Source: Streptomyces atroolivaceus
GTDB lineage: Bacteria; Actinomycetota; Actinomycetes; Streptomycetales; Streptomycetaceae
Length of the DNA: 64,000 nt
Assembly (NCBI RefSeq): GCF_000717025.1
Contig: NZ_JNXG01000001.1
Location: forward strand, 558,001-622,000
Direction: 5' to 3'
Shown: positions 24,591 to 33,900 of the stretch, one piece after another
Numbering within the stretch: the first letter of the stretch is position 1
Layout: each line of letters opens with the position of its first letter
Notes under the pieces: generated by a model
The model's input: only the letters and a program-made list of their open reading frames with translations
What the model was told of the DNA's origin: nothing
Database searches by the model: none
Translations under genes and position numbers: made by a program

Positions 24591-25079
24591 GCGCTCGCGG
24601 AGGAGGTCGGCGTGACCGCAGTGGCGGGCGTACTCGCCGATCATGTGCGTGTAGATCCAGCGCAGGGTGACCCGGCCCCCCATGAAGGGGCAGGTGTCGT
24701 CCAGGGCGCGGCCCGCGCAGTTCTCCCTGGCGCGGTCCATCTCCGACTGCCAGACGGCCCGCGCCTTCCCGTACGTCGCGTCCTCGGCCAAGTCGAACCC
24801 TCCGTCGGTGCCCTCCGGACCGGCCTCAGGATCGTAGATCGGCGGTATGTCCTCCTGGGCGAGAACCCGGCGGAACCAGTTCCGCTCGACCTCCGCGGCG
24901 TGCTGGAGGAGGCCCAGCAGGGTGATCGGCGACGGCGCGGCAGCCGGCTCGCGGAGCCGTCCGTCCGTCAGGCCCTCGCACTTCCGGTCGAGCGTGACGC
25001 GGTAGAAGTCGAGCCAGCTCTCCAGGGAGGTCCGCTCATCGGCGTCCAGAGGAGGCATGTGGCGTACGGGAGTGCTCAT
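24567..25079 (-). CDS. DinB-family protein (DUF664-like)
   Basis: The 170-residue protein starts at ATG 25079; ATG 25088 is an alternative. It is a four-helix-bundle DinB-type protein with the metal-site histidines at LLGLLQHAAEVERNWFRRVL and YTHMIGEYARHCGHADLLRE (H-x3-E ... H-x3-H pattern). Relatives include mycothiol- and bacillithiol-dependent enzymes, but many have no known activity. It interrupts the cobalamin gene group and has no evident link to it. The C-terminal codons lie within a degenerate repeat. Confidence 0.88.
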   Translation of the reverse strand: MSTPVRHMPPLDADERTSLESWLDFYRVTLDRKCEGLTDGRLREPAAAPSPITLLGLLQHAAEVERNWFRRVLAQEDIPPIYDPEAGPEGTDGGFDLAEDATYGKARAVWQSEMDRARENCAGRALDDTCPFMGGRVTLRWIYTHMIGEYARHCGHADLLRERLDGRTGV

Positions 25080-25219
25080 GACGGACATCGTGGCACGGGG
25101 GTCCGACAACGGGCCCGGGCCACCTGCCCGGCCGGATTGTCAGTGGGCGTCACTAGCGTGGGGACCGACCCACTCACCGGCGTTGCGCATCGGGCGTGAC
25201 GTGACCTCAGGAGCCGTGC

Positions 25220-26812
25220 ATGCAGCCCACGTTCGCCGATTTCTCCGTCGCGCCGGCTCGTGTGTCCAACTGCGGCACGGCGTACGAGGCGTGCCACGCC
25301 GGCTCCTCGCACCTGGCGATGAGCGCCGGGGCCCGAGTCACGCTGGAATTCGAGGTGGACGCCGAGGAGGAGATCGGTGAGGCGACGCTCAAGGTGACCG
25401 CCCTGGTGTCCAAGCTGGGCGGCTCTCCCGGATACGCCCCGGTCGACCTGGTGGTCAACGAGTACCCGCTCGTCCGTGGACTCACCGTGCCCGGAGGCGG
25501 AGATCTGCCGCAGGACAACGTGTTCGCGGTACCGGGCAGGTCGCTGCGGCCGGGCACCAACACCCTGGAGATACGCACGGCGGACGACGCGCGCAGCATG
25601 CTCTGGCTCTACCGCGTCACGCTCGACTCCGTCTACGAGCGCGGTCGTTCGGAGCGCGCGATGGCGGCGGACGCGGCCCGCAACACGGTCTTCGCCTACA
25701 CGACCGAGCGCTGCGAGCCCTTCACCTCGTCGTGGGAGCCCGGCCCCCGGCTGCTGTTCCACGTCGACCGGGGCGAACAGTCGCTGCCCGCGCAGCTGGG
25801 GTGGCGCGGGGCGGACGGCGCGGAGTCGGCGATCAGCTTCCAGTCGAACATGTCCGACTTCCACGGGCACCACCGGGCAGCCGACGGCACACTCGCGGAG
25901 TTCCGCGGCAGGATCGCCGGGCGCTGGGCCTTCCCGGAGGGCACCGAGGACGCACACGTGCACCGGTTCGGGACGGAGGAGGGGTGGGGCGGCGGCTGGC
26001 ACAGCTCCGGCGAGCTGCGGCTGCTGGTGGACGACGGATCGGGGCCCGTGGAGCGGGTGACCTGGCGTGATCAGCGGGGCAATTCCGGTGTGGCAGGGCT
26101 GCGCATCGGTCCGGGCGGGGCGAGTTCCCCGGCGGACGTCACCGCGGACGCGTCGGTGGTCGGCGCGAGCGACGAGTACGTCGCCGCCGGGGAGATCGCG
26201 GAACATCTGCTCGACTCCTCGCAGGAGAAGTGGCTGGCGGGCGACGCCCGGGCCTGGGTGGAGTTCCGGCTCGAGCGCCCCGTCACCCTCACCTCGTACA
26301 CGCTGACCTCGGCCAACGACTTCCCGCAGCGGGACCCCCGGGACTGGCTGCTCTACGGCTCGACGGACGGTGACCGTTGGACCCGGCTGGACTCCCGGGC
26401 GGGGGAGGCGTTCACCCGGCGCTTCGAGGCCAGGACGTTCCGGATCACCGGGGCCCCGGCCGGCCCCTTCACCCGCTATCGGCTCGACATCATCGGCAAC
26501 GGGGGAGCGGACGAGATACAGCTCTCCGGCGTGCGGTTCGCGGGCGTCGGGCCGGTCGATTTCAGCGGCTACTACCAGCGGTACAACGAGGGCCCCATCG
26601 GGTACCGGGGGACAGCGGTCAACGCGCCGCCGAGCCTCGCCGCGCATGCCGACTCCGCCGCGGAGGCGGGGAAGGCTGCTGAGGCGGCCCGGCTCGCGGA
26701 GGAGGCCGAGCAGGCGGCGCGGCTCGCGGAGGAACTCGACCGGGCGGCCCGGAGCCTGGCCGAAGCGGCACGGTCCATGGGCAAGATGGCCGCCTGGGTC
26801 AGGGACCGCTGA
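25220..26812 (+). CDS. Galactose-binding-like (F5/8 C-type) domain protein with C-terminal coiled coil
   Basis: The 530-residue protein starts at ATG 25220. No signal peptide is visible, so it should be cytoplasmic. Residues about 1-150 form a beta-rich domain (VTLEFEVDAEEEIGEATLKV ... LEIRTADDARSMLWLYRVTLD). Residues about 155-290 form a second unit with FQSNMSDFHGHHRAADG. Residues about 305-455 look like a discoidin/F5-8C jelly roll (WVEFRLERPVTLTSYTLTSANDFPQRDPRDWLLYGSTDGDRWTRLDSR). The last 55 residues are an Ala/Glu-rich coiled coil (AEAARLAEEAEQAARLAEELDRAARSLAEAARSM). Function unknown; it may bind a sugar and oligomerise. Confidence 0.8.
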   Translation: MQPTFADFSVAPARVSNCGTAYEACHAGSSHLAMSAGARVTLEFEVDAEEEIGEATLKVTALVSKLGGSPGYAPVDLVVNEYPLVRGLTVPGGGDLPQDNVFAVPGRSLRPGTNTLEIRTADDARSMLWLYRVTLDSVYERGRSERAMAADAARNTVFAYTTERCEPFTSSWEPGPRLLFHVDRGEQSLPAQLGWRGADGAESAISFQSNMSDFHGHHRAADGTLAEFRGRIAGRWAFPEGTEDAHVHRFGTEEGWGGGWHSSGELRLLVDDGSGPVERVTWRDQRGNSGVAGLRIGPGGASSPADVTADASVVGASDEYVAAGEIAEHLLDSSQEKWLAGDARAWVEFRLERPVTLTSYTLTSANDFPQRDPRDWLLYGSTDGDRWTRLDSRAGEAFTRRFEARTFRITGAPAGPFTRYRLDIIGNGGADEIQLSGVRFAGVGPVDFSGYYQRYNEGPIGYRGTAVNAPPSLAAHADSAAEAGKAAEAARLAEEAEQAARLAEELDRAARSLAEAARSMGKMAAWVRDR

Positions 26813-26817
26813 CCGGC

Positions 26818-26862
26818 CGCCCCGGACGGCGGCCGCCGCCGCGACGGCCGCCGTCCGGGGCG
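26818..26862. terminator. Strong bidirectional hairpin
   Basis: A perfect 17-bp stem (26818-26834 with 26846-26862, beginning CGCCCCGGACGG) surrounds an 11-nt loop, 6 bp after the stop of the galactose-binding-domain gene. The convergent cobIJ gene ends at 27010; the 150 bp between hold only GC-rich low-complexity sequence. Confidence 0.8.
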
Positions 26863-27009
26863 GGCGCGCGTCCGTCGCCGGGGTGTCGTGGTGCCGCTTC
26901 GGGCTGTTGTGGCGCCGCTCCTCCGCGTGCGCCGCTCCGCCGTCGCCTCTCGGCCGTGTGCGCCGCTCCGCCGCGTGCGTCGCGACGGAGCTCCGCCGCG
27001 ACGGCCTCG

Positions 27010-28569
27010 TCAGTCCTCCGGGTAGCGGCGAGGCGTCCAGACGATCTGCTCTCCGTCGCCCCGTCGTACCCACCGGGTCTGCGAGGAACCGACGATGAGG
27101 ATCGTCCTCATGTCCACCTCGGCCGGGTCCAGATCGGCCAGCCGCACCGTCCGCACGCTCTCCGCCGGCCCGCCGACGTCGCGGCCGAGCACCACGGGCG
27201 TGTCCGGGGAGCGGTGTTCCAGCAGCAGGTCGCGGGCCTTGCCGACCTGCCAGGTCCGGCTGCGCGAGCCGGGGTTGTACAGCGCCATCACGAGGTCGGC
27301 CGTGGCCGCCGCGCGCAGCCGCCCGGCGATGACCTCCCACGGCTTGAGCCGGTCCGAGAGCGAGAAGGTGGCGTAGTCGTGACCCAGCGGCGCACCCGCC
27401 CGGGCGGCGGCCGCGTTGGCCGCGGTCACCCCGGGCAGCACCCGCACCGCGATGTCCGTGTAGGCGTCCTGCGAGGCCACTTCCAGTACGGCCGTCGCCA
27501 TCGCGAAGACCCCGGGGTCGCCCCCGGACACCACGGCCACCCGGCGCCCCCGGCGTGCGAGGTCGAGGGCGAATTCGGCGCGCTCCGACTCGACCTTGTT
27601 GTCGGAGCCGTGGCGCTGCTGGCCCGGCCGCACCGGGACCCTGTCCAGATACGTCGTGTAGCCGACCACGTCGTCGGCGGCGGCCAGCGCCCCGCGTGTC
27701 TCGGGCGTCAGCCACAGCGGTCCGGCCGGCCCGGTACCGACCACGACGACCTCGCCGGAACCGGGGGCCCGCTCCGGCCGGGGCGCGTCGATCCGGCTGG
27801 GCAGCACGGCGACCGCGAAGTACGGCACGGAGCCGGCGTCGGTGTCCGCCAGGACGCCGGTGCGCTCCCCCGCCATGGTGGCGCGTTCGACGTACCGCGC
27901 CTCGGGCAGCCGCCCGGACGCCTCGAACGCGCGGCGGACGGCGGGGAAGGTCCGCCCCAGCTTCATCACCACGGCGGAGTCCGTGGCCGCCAGACGCGCG
28001 GTCAGCTCCTCCTCCGGAAGGGTGCCCGGCAGGATCGTCAGCACCTCCTCGCCCTCGACGAGCGGGGTACCGAGCCGGGCGGCGGCGGCACTGACCGAGG
28101 TGACACCGGGGATGACCTCGGTGTCGTAGCGGTCCGCGAGCCGCTTGTGCATGTGCTGGTAGGAGCCGTAGAAGAGCGGGTCGCCCTCGGCGAGCACGGC
28201 GACGGTGCGCCCGGCGTCGAGGTGCACCGCGAGGCGGGCCGCGGCTTCGGCGTAGAACTCGTCCAGCGCGCCCCGGTAGCCGCCCGGGTGGTCCGTGGTC
28301 TCCGTCGTGACGGGGTAGACCAGCGCTTCCTCGATGTGGTCGGCGCGGATGTACTGTGCCGCGATCGACCTGGCGATGGAGCGGCCGTGCCGGGCGGAGT
28401 GGTACGCGATGACGTCCGCCTCGCCGATGATCTGCACGGCCCGCACGGTCATCAGGGCCGGGTCGCCCGGCCCGAGCCCGACACCGTAGAGCCGTCCGGT
28501 GCCTCCGGTGCCTCCGGTGCTTCCGGTGCTTCCGATGCCGTCGGTCTGCTGCTGCTCGGGCACGCTCAC
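27010..28569 (-). CDS. cobIJ: Fused precorrin-2 C20- and precorrin-3B C17-methyltransferase
   Basis: The 519-residue fusion starts at GTG 28569. A repetitive leader ([13 protein letters not shown]) precedes CobI (about 26-260): [57 protein letters not shown]. CobJ (about 272-512) follows: [68 protein letters not shown]. The two methylate C20 of precorrin-2 and C17 of precorrin-3B with ring contraction. Fusion in this order is common in actinobacteria. The GTG overlaps the cobH stop by 4 bp. Confidence 0.96.
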   Translation of the reverse strand: MSVPEQQQTDGIGSTGSTGGTGGTGRLYGVGLGPGDPALMTVRAVQIIGEADVIAYHSARHGRSIARSIAAQYIRADHIEEALVYPVTTETTDHPGGYRGALDEFYAEAAARLAVHLDAGRTVAVLAEGDPLFYGSYQHMHKRLADRYDTEVIPGVTSVSAAAARLGTPLVEGEEVLTILPGTLPEEELTARLAATDSAVVMKLGRTFPAVRRAFEASGRLPEARYVERATMAGERTGVLADTDAGSVPYFAVAVLPSRIDAPRPERAPGSGEVVVVGTGPAGPLWLTPETRGALAAADDVVGYTTYLDRVPVRPGQQRHGSDNKVESERAEFALDLARRGRRVAVVSGGDPGVFAMATAVLEVASQDAYTDIAVRVLPGVTAANAAAARAGAPLGHDYATFSLSDRLKPWEVIAGRLRAAATADLVMALYNPGSRSRTWQVGKARDLLLEHRSPDTPVVLGRDVGGPAESVRTVRLADLDPAEVDMRTILIVGSSQTRWVRRGDGEQIVWTPRRYPED

Positions 28570-29192
28570 TCCTCCTCGCTGGCGATCGCGTTGAGGGCGG
28601 CGGCGGCGATGGCGCTGCCACCGCGCCTGCCCCGTACGACGAGGTGCTCCAGACCCGACGGGTGGGCGGCCAGGGCCTCCTTGGACTCGGCGGCCCCGAT
28701 GAAACCGACGGGCACACCGATGACGGCGGCGGGGCGCGGTGCGCCCTCCTCGATCATCTCCAGCAGCCGGAAGAGCGCGGTGGGCGCGTTCCCGACGGCG
28801 ACGACCGCGCCCTCCATGCGTTCCCGCCAGAGTTCCAGGGCGGCGGCGCTACGGGTGGTGCCGAGCTTCGCGGCCAGACCGGGAACGGCGGGGTCGGACA
28901 GGGTGCAGATCACCTCGTTGTCCGCGGGCAGCCGTTTGCGGGTGACGCCGCTGGCGACCATGGCGACGTCGCACAGGATCGGCGCCCCGGAGCGCAGGGC
29001 CGCGCGGGCGTCGGCCACCGCGTTCGGTGAGAAGGCGAGATCGCGTACGAGGTCGACCATGCCGCAGGCGTGGATCATACGGACGGCGACCTGGCTCACG
29101 TCGGCGGGCAGCCCTGCCAGATCCGCCTCCGCGCGGATGGTGGCGAAGGACTGGCGGTAGATCGCCGGTCCGTCCTTCTCGTACTGGTGCAC
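28566..29192 (-). CDS. cobH: Precorrin-8X methylmutase
   Basis: The 208-residue protein starts at GTG 29192 ([24 protein letters not shown]). It catalyses the 1,5-shift of the C11 methyl to C12, producing hydrogenobyrinic acid. The catalytic histidine lies in [13 protein letters not shown] (His43). The family motifs [20 protein letters not shown] and [21 protein letters not shown] are intact. It overlaps cobIJ by 4 bp and is presumably transcribed with it and possibly with cobG upstream, 119 bp away across a short tandem repeat. Confidence 0.96.
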   Translation of the reverse strand: MHQYEKDGPAIYRQSFATIRAEADLAGLPADVSQVAVRMIHACGMVDLVRDLAFSPNAVADARAALRSGAPILCDVAMVASGVTRKRLPADNEVICTLSDPAVPGLAAKLGTTRSAAALELWRERMEGAVVAVGNAPTALFRLLEMIEEGAPRPAAVIGVPVGFIGAAESKEALAAHPSGLEHLVVRGRRGGSAIAAAALNAIASEEE

Positions 29193-29211
29193 AGTGCTGT
29201 CGCTTTCTTCA

Positions 29212-29268
29212 TCGGACAGGTCGGACAGGTCAGGCAGTCGTGGTCAGGCAGTCGTGGTCAGGCAGTTG
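29212..29268. repeat. Short tandem repeats upstream of cobH
   Basis: TCGGACAGG is present twice from 29212, followed by two exact 14-bp copies of GTCAGGCAGTCGTG (29229-29242, 29243-29256) and a partial third. The array lies in the cobG-cobH gap, close to the cobH start. Confidence 0.75.
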
Positions 29269-29311
29269 GAACAGGTAGGGCAGTGGGGGCGGAGTCGGTG
29301 ACACGGGGTGG

Positions 29312-30613
29312 TCAGGTGCGCGCGCCCCGGGCCGCCGCCACGGCTGCGGCGAGCGCGTCCGGGTCGTCCCGGACCGTCACCGACCCGGCGCTCCGGTCCC
29401 CCCGCACGTGGGAGATCCGGTGCCCTCCGGCGGTGGCGACCACGTCGATCCACTCCCCGTGCGGATGGCCGCAACGGCGTTCGCACCCGGACCAGTACAC
29501 AGGGAGCCGTCCGGCCGGTCCGACGGCGGCCCCCGCCTCGGCCCGCACGTCCGAGAGCGACTTCGCGCACCCGGGCCGCCCGATGCAGGCCCCCACACCG
29601 GCCCACGGGGAGCCCGGTCCGGTGATGAGGCCCGCCTCGGAGAGGCCGCGCAGCAGGAGGCCCGCACGGCCGGGCCCGATCCCGGTGACGACGGCCCCGC
29701 GCCACGGGGTGAGGCGCAGTTCCCCGCCGCCCGACAGGAGCCGCCACTGAACCGGGTCCAGCCGCCCCAGCGGTACGCCGACGGAGAGCGCGGTGTCGCG
29801 GTGGCTGCCCGGAACGGGGCCGGGTGCCGGGGAAAGGGCTTCGAGGGGGAGGGGGCGGCGGTCCGGGGTGGCGGCGATGCCGGTCTGCCGCAGCCGTCGG
29901 GCGACGTCGGCGCGAAGCGCGTCCCTCGTGCCCTCCGGCAGGTCCCTGACCCGCCAGGCGCCGGTGTCCCGGGCGGAGTCGAGGAAGGCCTCGGCGGCGG
30001 TCAGCGCGGCGCGGGGCCCCTCGGTGGAGGGGACGCGCAGGACGGCGTCGCCGTCCCCGATGCGCAGCAGGGCGCCGTCGGCACCGTGGGCCAGCAGGGT
30101 GAGGTCGGCGCCGAGGGCGTCCACGTCACCCCGGCCGTCGTCGAGCGCGAACAGGAAACGGCCGGAAAGCTCCGTCGCTCCGTCGCTCGCGCACAGGAGG
30201 CGGTCCAGTCCGGTCAGCCAGGGGCGGACGTCGGCAGCCCCGAGGCCGTCGAGGCCGGACAGGGGGGAGGCGACCACGTTGCGTATGCGTTCATGGCGTT
30301 CGGAGGGCAGCAGTCCGGCGTCGTCCAGCAGCCCGGCCAGTCCCGCACCGCAGTCCGGGGCGAGTCCGCGCAGCTGCACGTTTCCGCGGGAGGTGAGATG
30401 CAGCTCACCGTCACCGAAACGTTCGGCGGCACACCCGAGTGCTTCTGCCTGGCGGGGCGTCAGCACCCCGCCGGGTATCCGGATCCGCGCCAGCGCACCG
30501 TCGTCCGCCCGGTGCAGGCGCAGCGCGCCGGGGCAGGCGTCACCGCTGCTCCGGGCACACGCATCGCCCGGAGACCGGGACGGAAGGGAGGAGGCGGACA
30601 TGGCGGCGAGCAT
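29312..30613 (-). CDS. cobG: Precorrin-3B synthase (ferredoxin-dependent sulfite/nitrite reductase family)
   Basis: The 433-residue protein is read from ATG 30613; MSASSLP at 30601 is an equal alternative. CobG hydroxylates C20 and forms the lactone of precorrin-3B using oxygen, so this marks the aerobic route. It shows the nitrite/sulfite reductase half-domains (GVLTPRQAEALGCAAERFGDGELHLTSRGNVQLRG in the N-half). The [4Fe-4S] ligands appear as GACIGRPGCAKS and SGCERRCGHPHGEW. The second half-repeat begins SVGVPLGRLDPVQWRLL. It is divergent from cobN, so its promoter may lie beside or under the riboswitch region. Confidence 0.94.
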   Translation of the reverse strand: MLAAMSASSLPSRSPGDACARSSGDACPGALRLHRADDGALARIRIPGGVLTPRQAEALGCAAERFGDGELHLTSRGNVQLRGLAPDCGAGLAGLLDDAGLLPSERHERIRNVVASPLSGLDGLGAADVRPWLTGLDRLLCASDGATELSGRFLFALDDGRGDVDALGADLTLLAHGADGALLRIGDGDAVLRVPSTEGPRAALTAAEAFLDSARDTGAWRVRDLPEGTRDALRADVARRLRQTGIAATPDRRPLPLEALSPAPGPVPGSHRDTALSVGVPLGRLDPVQWRLLSGGGELRLTPWRGAVVTGIGPGRAGLLLRGLSEAGLITGPGSPWAGVGACIGRPGCAKSLSDVRAEAGAAVGPAGRLPVYWSGCERRCGHPHGEWIDVVATAGGHRISHVRGDRSAGSVTVRDDPDALAAAVAAARGART

Positions 30614-30734
30614 ACCGACCGTGACCGTGGTACACCCCGACGGTCACTGTGACCTACGGGACACCCGCCACCGCCCCGGTCAGGGCGGGGGCCGTCTGGT
30701 CAGGACCCCCCACCCGCCGCCTACTATGCCTAGC

Positions 30735-30905
30735 GGCGGTCCGTTGGGTCCGCCATCGCCATACGGCGACATGGGAGGAAGCCCGGTGAGATTCCGGCGC
30801 GGTCCCGCCACTGTGAGCCCGGCCATCCGGCCGTGCGAGTCAGGAACTCCCATCCCCGAGGTCCCGGCTCCGCCCGAGACCCCAATCCGACACCGCCCGG
30901 GGCGT
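30735..30905 (+). promoter_or_regulatory. Cobalamin riboswitch upstream of cobN
   Basis: The leader contains the conserved core in order: GGGAGGAAGCCCGGTGAGA with TTCCGGCGCGGTCCC, GCCACTGTGAGCC (30807-30819), and the B12-box element GAGTCAGGAACTCC (30837-30850) that forms the kissing-loop/core strand. It ends about 30 bp before the cobN ATG. Adenosylcobalamin binding would reduce cobN translation or transcription. The outer limits are approximate. Confidence 0.9.
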
Positions 30906-30933
30906 GGACACCCCGGGGAAGGACTGACGCCGC

Positions 30934-33900
30934 ATGATCCTGCTCCTGTCGACGTCCGACACCGACCTGCTCAGCGCCCGTGCCTCCGGCGGCCCGGTCG
31001 GCTTCCGTTACGCGAACCCGTCCCGGCTCTCCGTCGAGGACCTGCCGCAGCTCCTGGAGGGCACGGATCTCGTCGTCGTGCGTCTCCTCGGTGGTGTCCG
31101 TGCCTGGCAGGAGGGGCTCGACCAGGTGCTGGCCACCGGCCGGCCGGTCGTCGTGCTCACCGGTGAACAGGCCCCCGACGCCCAGTTGATGGCCGCGTCG
31201 ACCGTGCCCATCGGCATCGCGGCGGAGGCGCACGCCTACCTCGCGCACGGCGGCCCCGCCAACCTGGAGCAGCTGGCGCGTTTCCTCTCCGACACCGTGC
31301 TGCTGACCGGCCACGGCTTCGAGCCGCCCGCCCCGGCTCCCGCGTGGGGCCCGCTGGAACGGACCGCCAGGGACGTCACCGGCCCGACGGTCGCGGTGCT
31401 CTACTACCGTGCCCACCACATGAGCGGGAACACGGCGTTCGTCGAGGCGCTCTGCACGGCCGTGGAGGACGCGGGCGCCCGCCCCCTCCCGCTGTACGTC
31501 GCCTCGCTCCGCTCGCCCGAGCCCGAGCTCATCGACGAACTCCGCGCGGCCGACGCCATCGTGACGACGGTCCTCGCCGCGGGCGGCACCAAGCCCGCCA
31601 CCGCGTCGGCCGGCGGGGACGACGAGTCCTGGGACGCGGGCGCCCTCACCGGTCTCGACGTACCCGTCCTCCAGGCGCTCTGCCTCACCAGCCCGCGCGC
31701 CGCCTGGGAGGAGAACGACGAGGGCGTCTCCCCGCTGGACGCGGCCACCCAGATCGCCGTACCCGAGTTCGACGGGCGCCTGATCACCGTGCCGTTCTCC
31801 TTCAAGGAGATCGACGAGGACGGTCTGCCCGCGTACGTCGCCGACACGGAGCGGGCTGCCCGGGTCGCCGGGATCGCCGTACGTCACGCCCGGCTCCGCC
31901 ACATTCCGGCCGCCGAGAAGCGGATCGCGCTCGTCCTGTCCGCCTACCCGACCAAGCACTCCCGCATCGGCAACGCGGTCGGCCTCGACACCCCCGCCAG
32001 CGCCGTCGCCCTGCTGCGCAGGCTCCGCGAGGAGGGCTACGACTTCGGCCCGGAGGAAGAGATCCCGGGTCTGGTCTCCGGCGACGGCGACGAGCTGATC
32101 TACGCGCTCATCGAGGCGGGCGGCCACGACCAGGAGTGGCTCACCGAGGAGCAGCTGGCCCGCAACCCGGTGAGGATCCCCGCCGCCGACTACCGCCGCT
32201 GGTTCGCCACGCTGCCCGCGGAACTCCGCGCGTCCGTGGAGGAGCACTGGGGCCCGGCGCCCGGCGAGATGTTCGTCGACCGGTCGCGCAATCCCGAGGG
32301 CGACATCGTGCTCGCGGCCCTGCGCCGCGGCAATCTGCTGATCCTCATCCAGCCGCCGCGCGGCTTCGGCGAGAACCCGATCGCGATCTACCACGACCCC
32401 GATCTCCCGCCCTCGCACCACTACCTGGCCGCCTACCGCTGGATCGCCGCGTCCGCCGACGACAACGGCTTCGGTGCCGACGCGATGATCCACCTCGGCA
32501 AGCACGGCAACCTGGAGTGGCTCCCAGGCAAGAACGCCGGCCTGTCCGCCGCCTGCGGTCCGGACGCCGCGCTGGGTGACCTGCCGCTGGTCTACCCGTT
32601 CCTGGTCAACGACCCCGGAGAGGGCACCCAGGCCAAGCGCCGCGTGCACGCCACCCTCGTCGACCACCTCGTGCCGCCGATGGCGCGCGCCGACAGCTAC
32701 GGCGACATCGCCCGCCTCGAACAGCTCCTGGACGAGCACGCCCAGATCGCGGCGATGGACCCGGCCAAGCTCCCGGCCGTCCGCGCCCAGATCTGGACCC
32801 TCATCCAGGCCGCGAAGCTCGACCACGACCTGGGCCTGGAGGACCGGCCGGAGGACGAGGGCTTCGACGAATTCATCATGCATCTCGACGGCTGGCTCTG
32901 TGAGATCAAGGACGTACAGATCCGCGACGGTCTGCACGTGCTGGGCGGCGCCCCGGCCGGCAAGGACCGCGTGAACCTCGTTCTCGCCGTCCTGCGCGCC
33001 CGCCAGATCTGGGGCGGCACGGCCTCACTGCCCGGCCTGCGCGAGGCGCTCGGCCTGGACGAGTCGGCGGCCACCCGCACCGCCGCCGACGCGACCGAGG
33101 AGCAGGCCCGTGCGCTCGTCCAGGCCATGGACGACGCGGGCTGGGACCCGGCAGCCGTCACGGGTGTGGCCGCGGGTCACCCGCAGGCCGTCGCGGACAT
33201 CCTGGACTTCGCGGCACGTGAGGTCGTGCCCCGCCTCGCCGCGACGACCGACGAGCTCGACCACGCGGTCCACGCGCTGAACGGCGGCTTCGTCCCCGCC
33301 GGTCCGTCCGGTTCGCCACTCCGCGGCCTGGTCAACGTCCTGCCGACCGGCCGGAACTTCTACTCCGTCGACCCGAAGGCGGTCCCCTCCCGCCTCGCCT
33401 GGGAGACCGGCCAGGCCCTCGCCGACTCGCTCCTGGAGCGTTACCGCACCGACAACGGCGACTGGCCGACCTCCGTCGGCCTGTCCCTGTGGGGCACCAG
33501 CGCGATGCGCACCGCCGGTGACGACATCGCCGAGGCGTTCGCCCTGCTCGGCGTCCGCCCCGTCTGGGACGACGCCTCCCGCCGGGTCACGGGCCTGGAG
33601 GCGATCCCGTACGAGGAGCTGGGCCGCCCCCGTATCGACGTCACGCTGCGCATCTCCGGCTTCTTCCGCGACGCGTTCCCGCACACCATCGGCCTGCTCG
33701 ACGACGCCGTGCGCCTGGCGGCCTCCCTCGACGAGCCCGCCGAGCGGAACTTCGTACGGGCCCACACGCAGGCCGATCTGGCCGACCACGGCGACGAGCG
33801 GCGCGCCACCACCCGTATCTTCGGCTCCCGGCCGGGGACGTACGGCGCGGGGCTGCTCCAGCTCATCGACTCCCGCGACTGGCGTACGGACGCCGACCTC

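Noticed and set aside
25076..28717. Very long minus-strand frame (1213 codons) over the galactose-binding-domain and cobIJ genes
   Set aside because: It runs antisense to one recognisable gene and out of frame with another, and shows no family motif. It is an artefact of high GC.
29212..29268. Possible CRISPR or operator array upstream of cobH
   Set aside because: The units are contiguous 9- and 14-bp tandem repeats without spacers; a simple slippage repeat fits better.
30730..32937. Minus-strand frame of 735 codons opposite cobN
   Set aside because: It shadows a well-conserved gene and has no ribosome site or domain.
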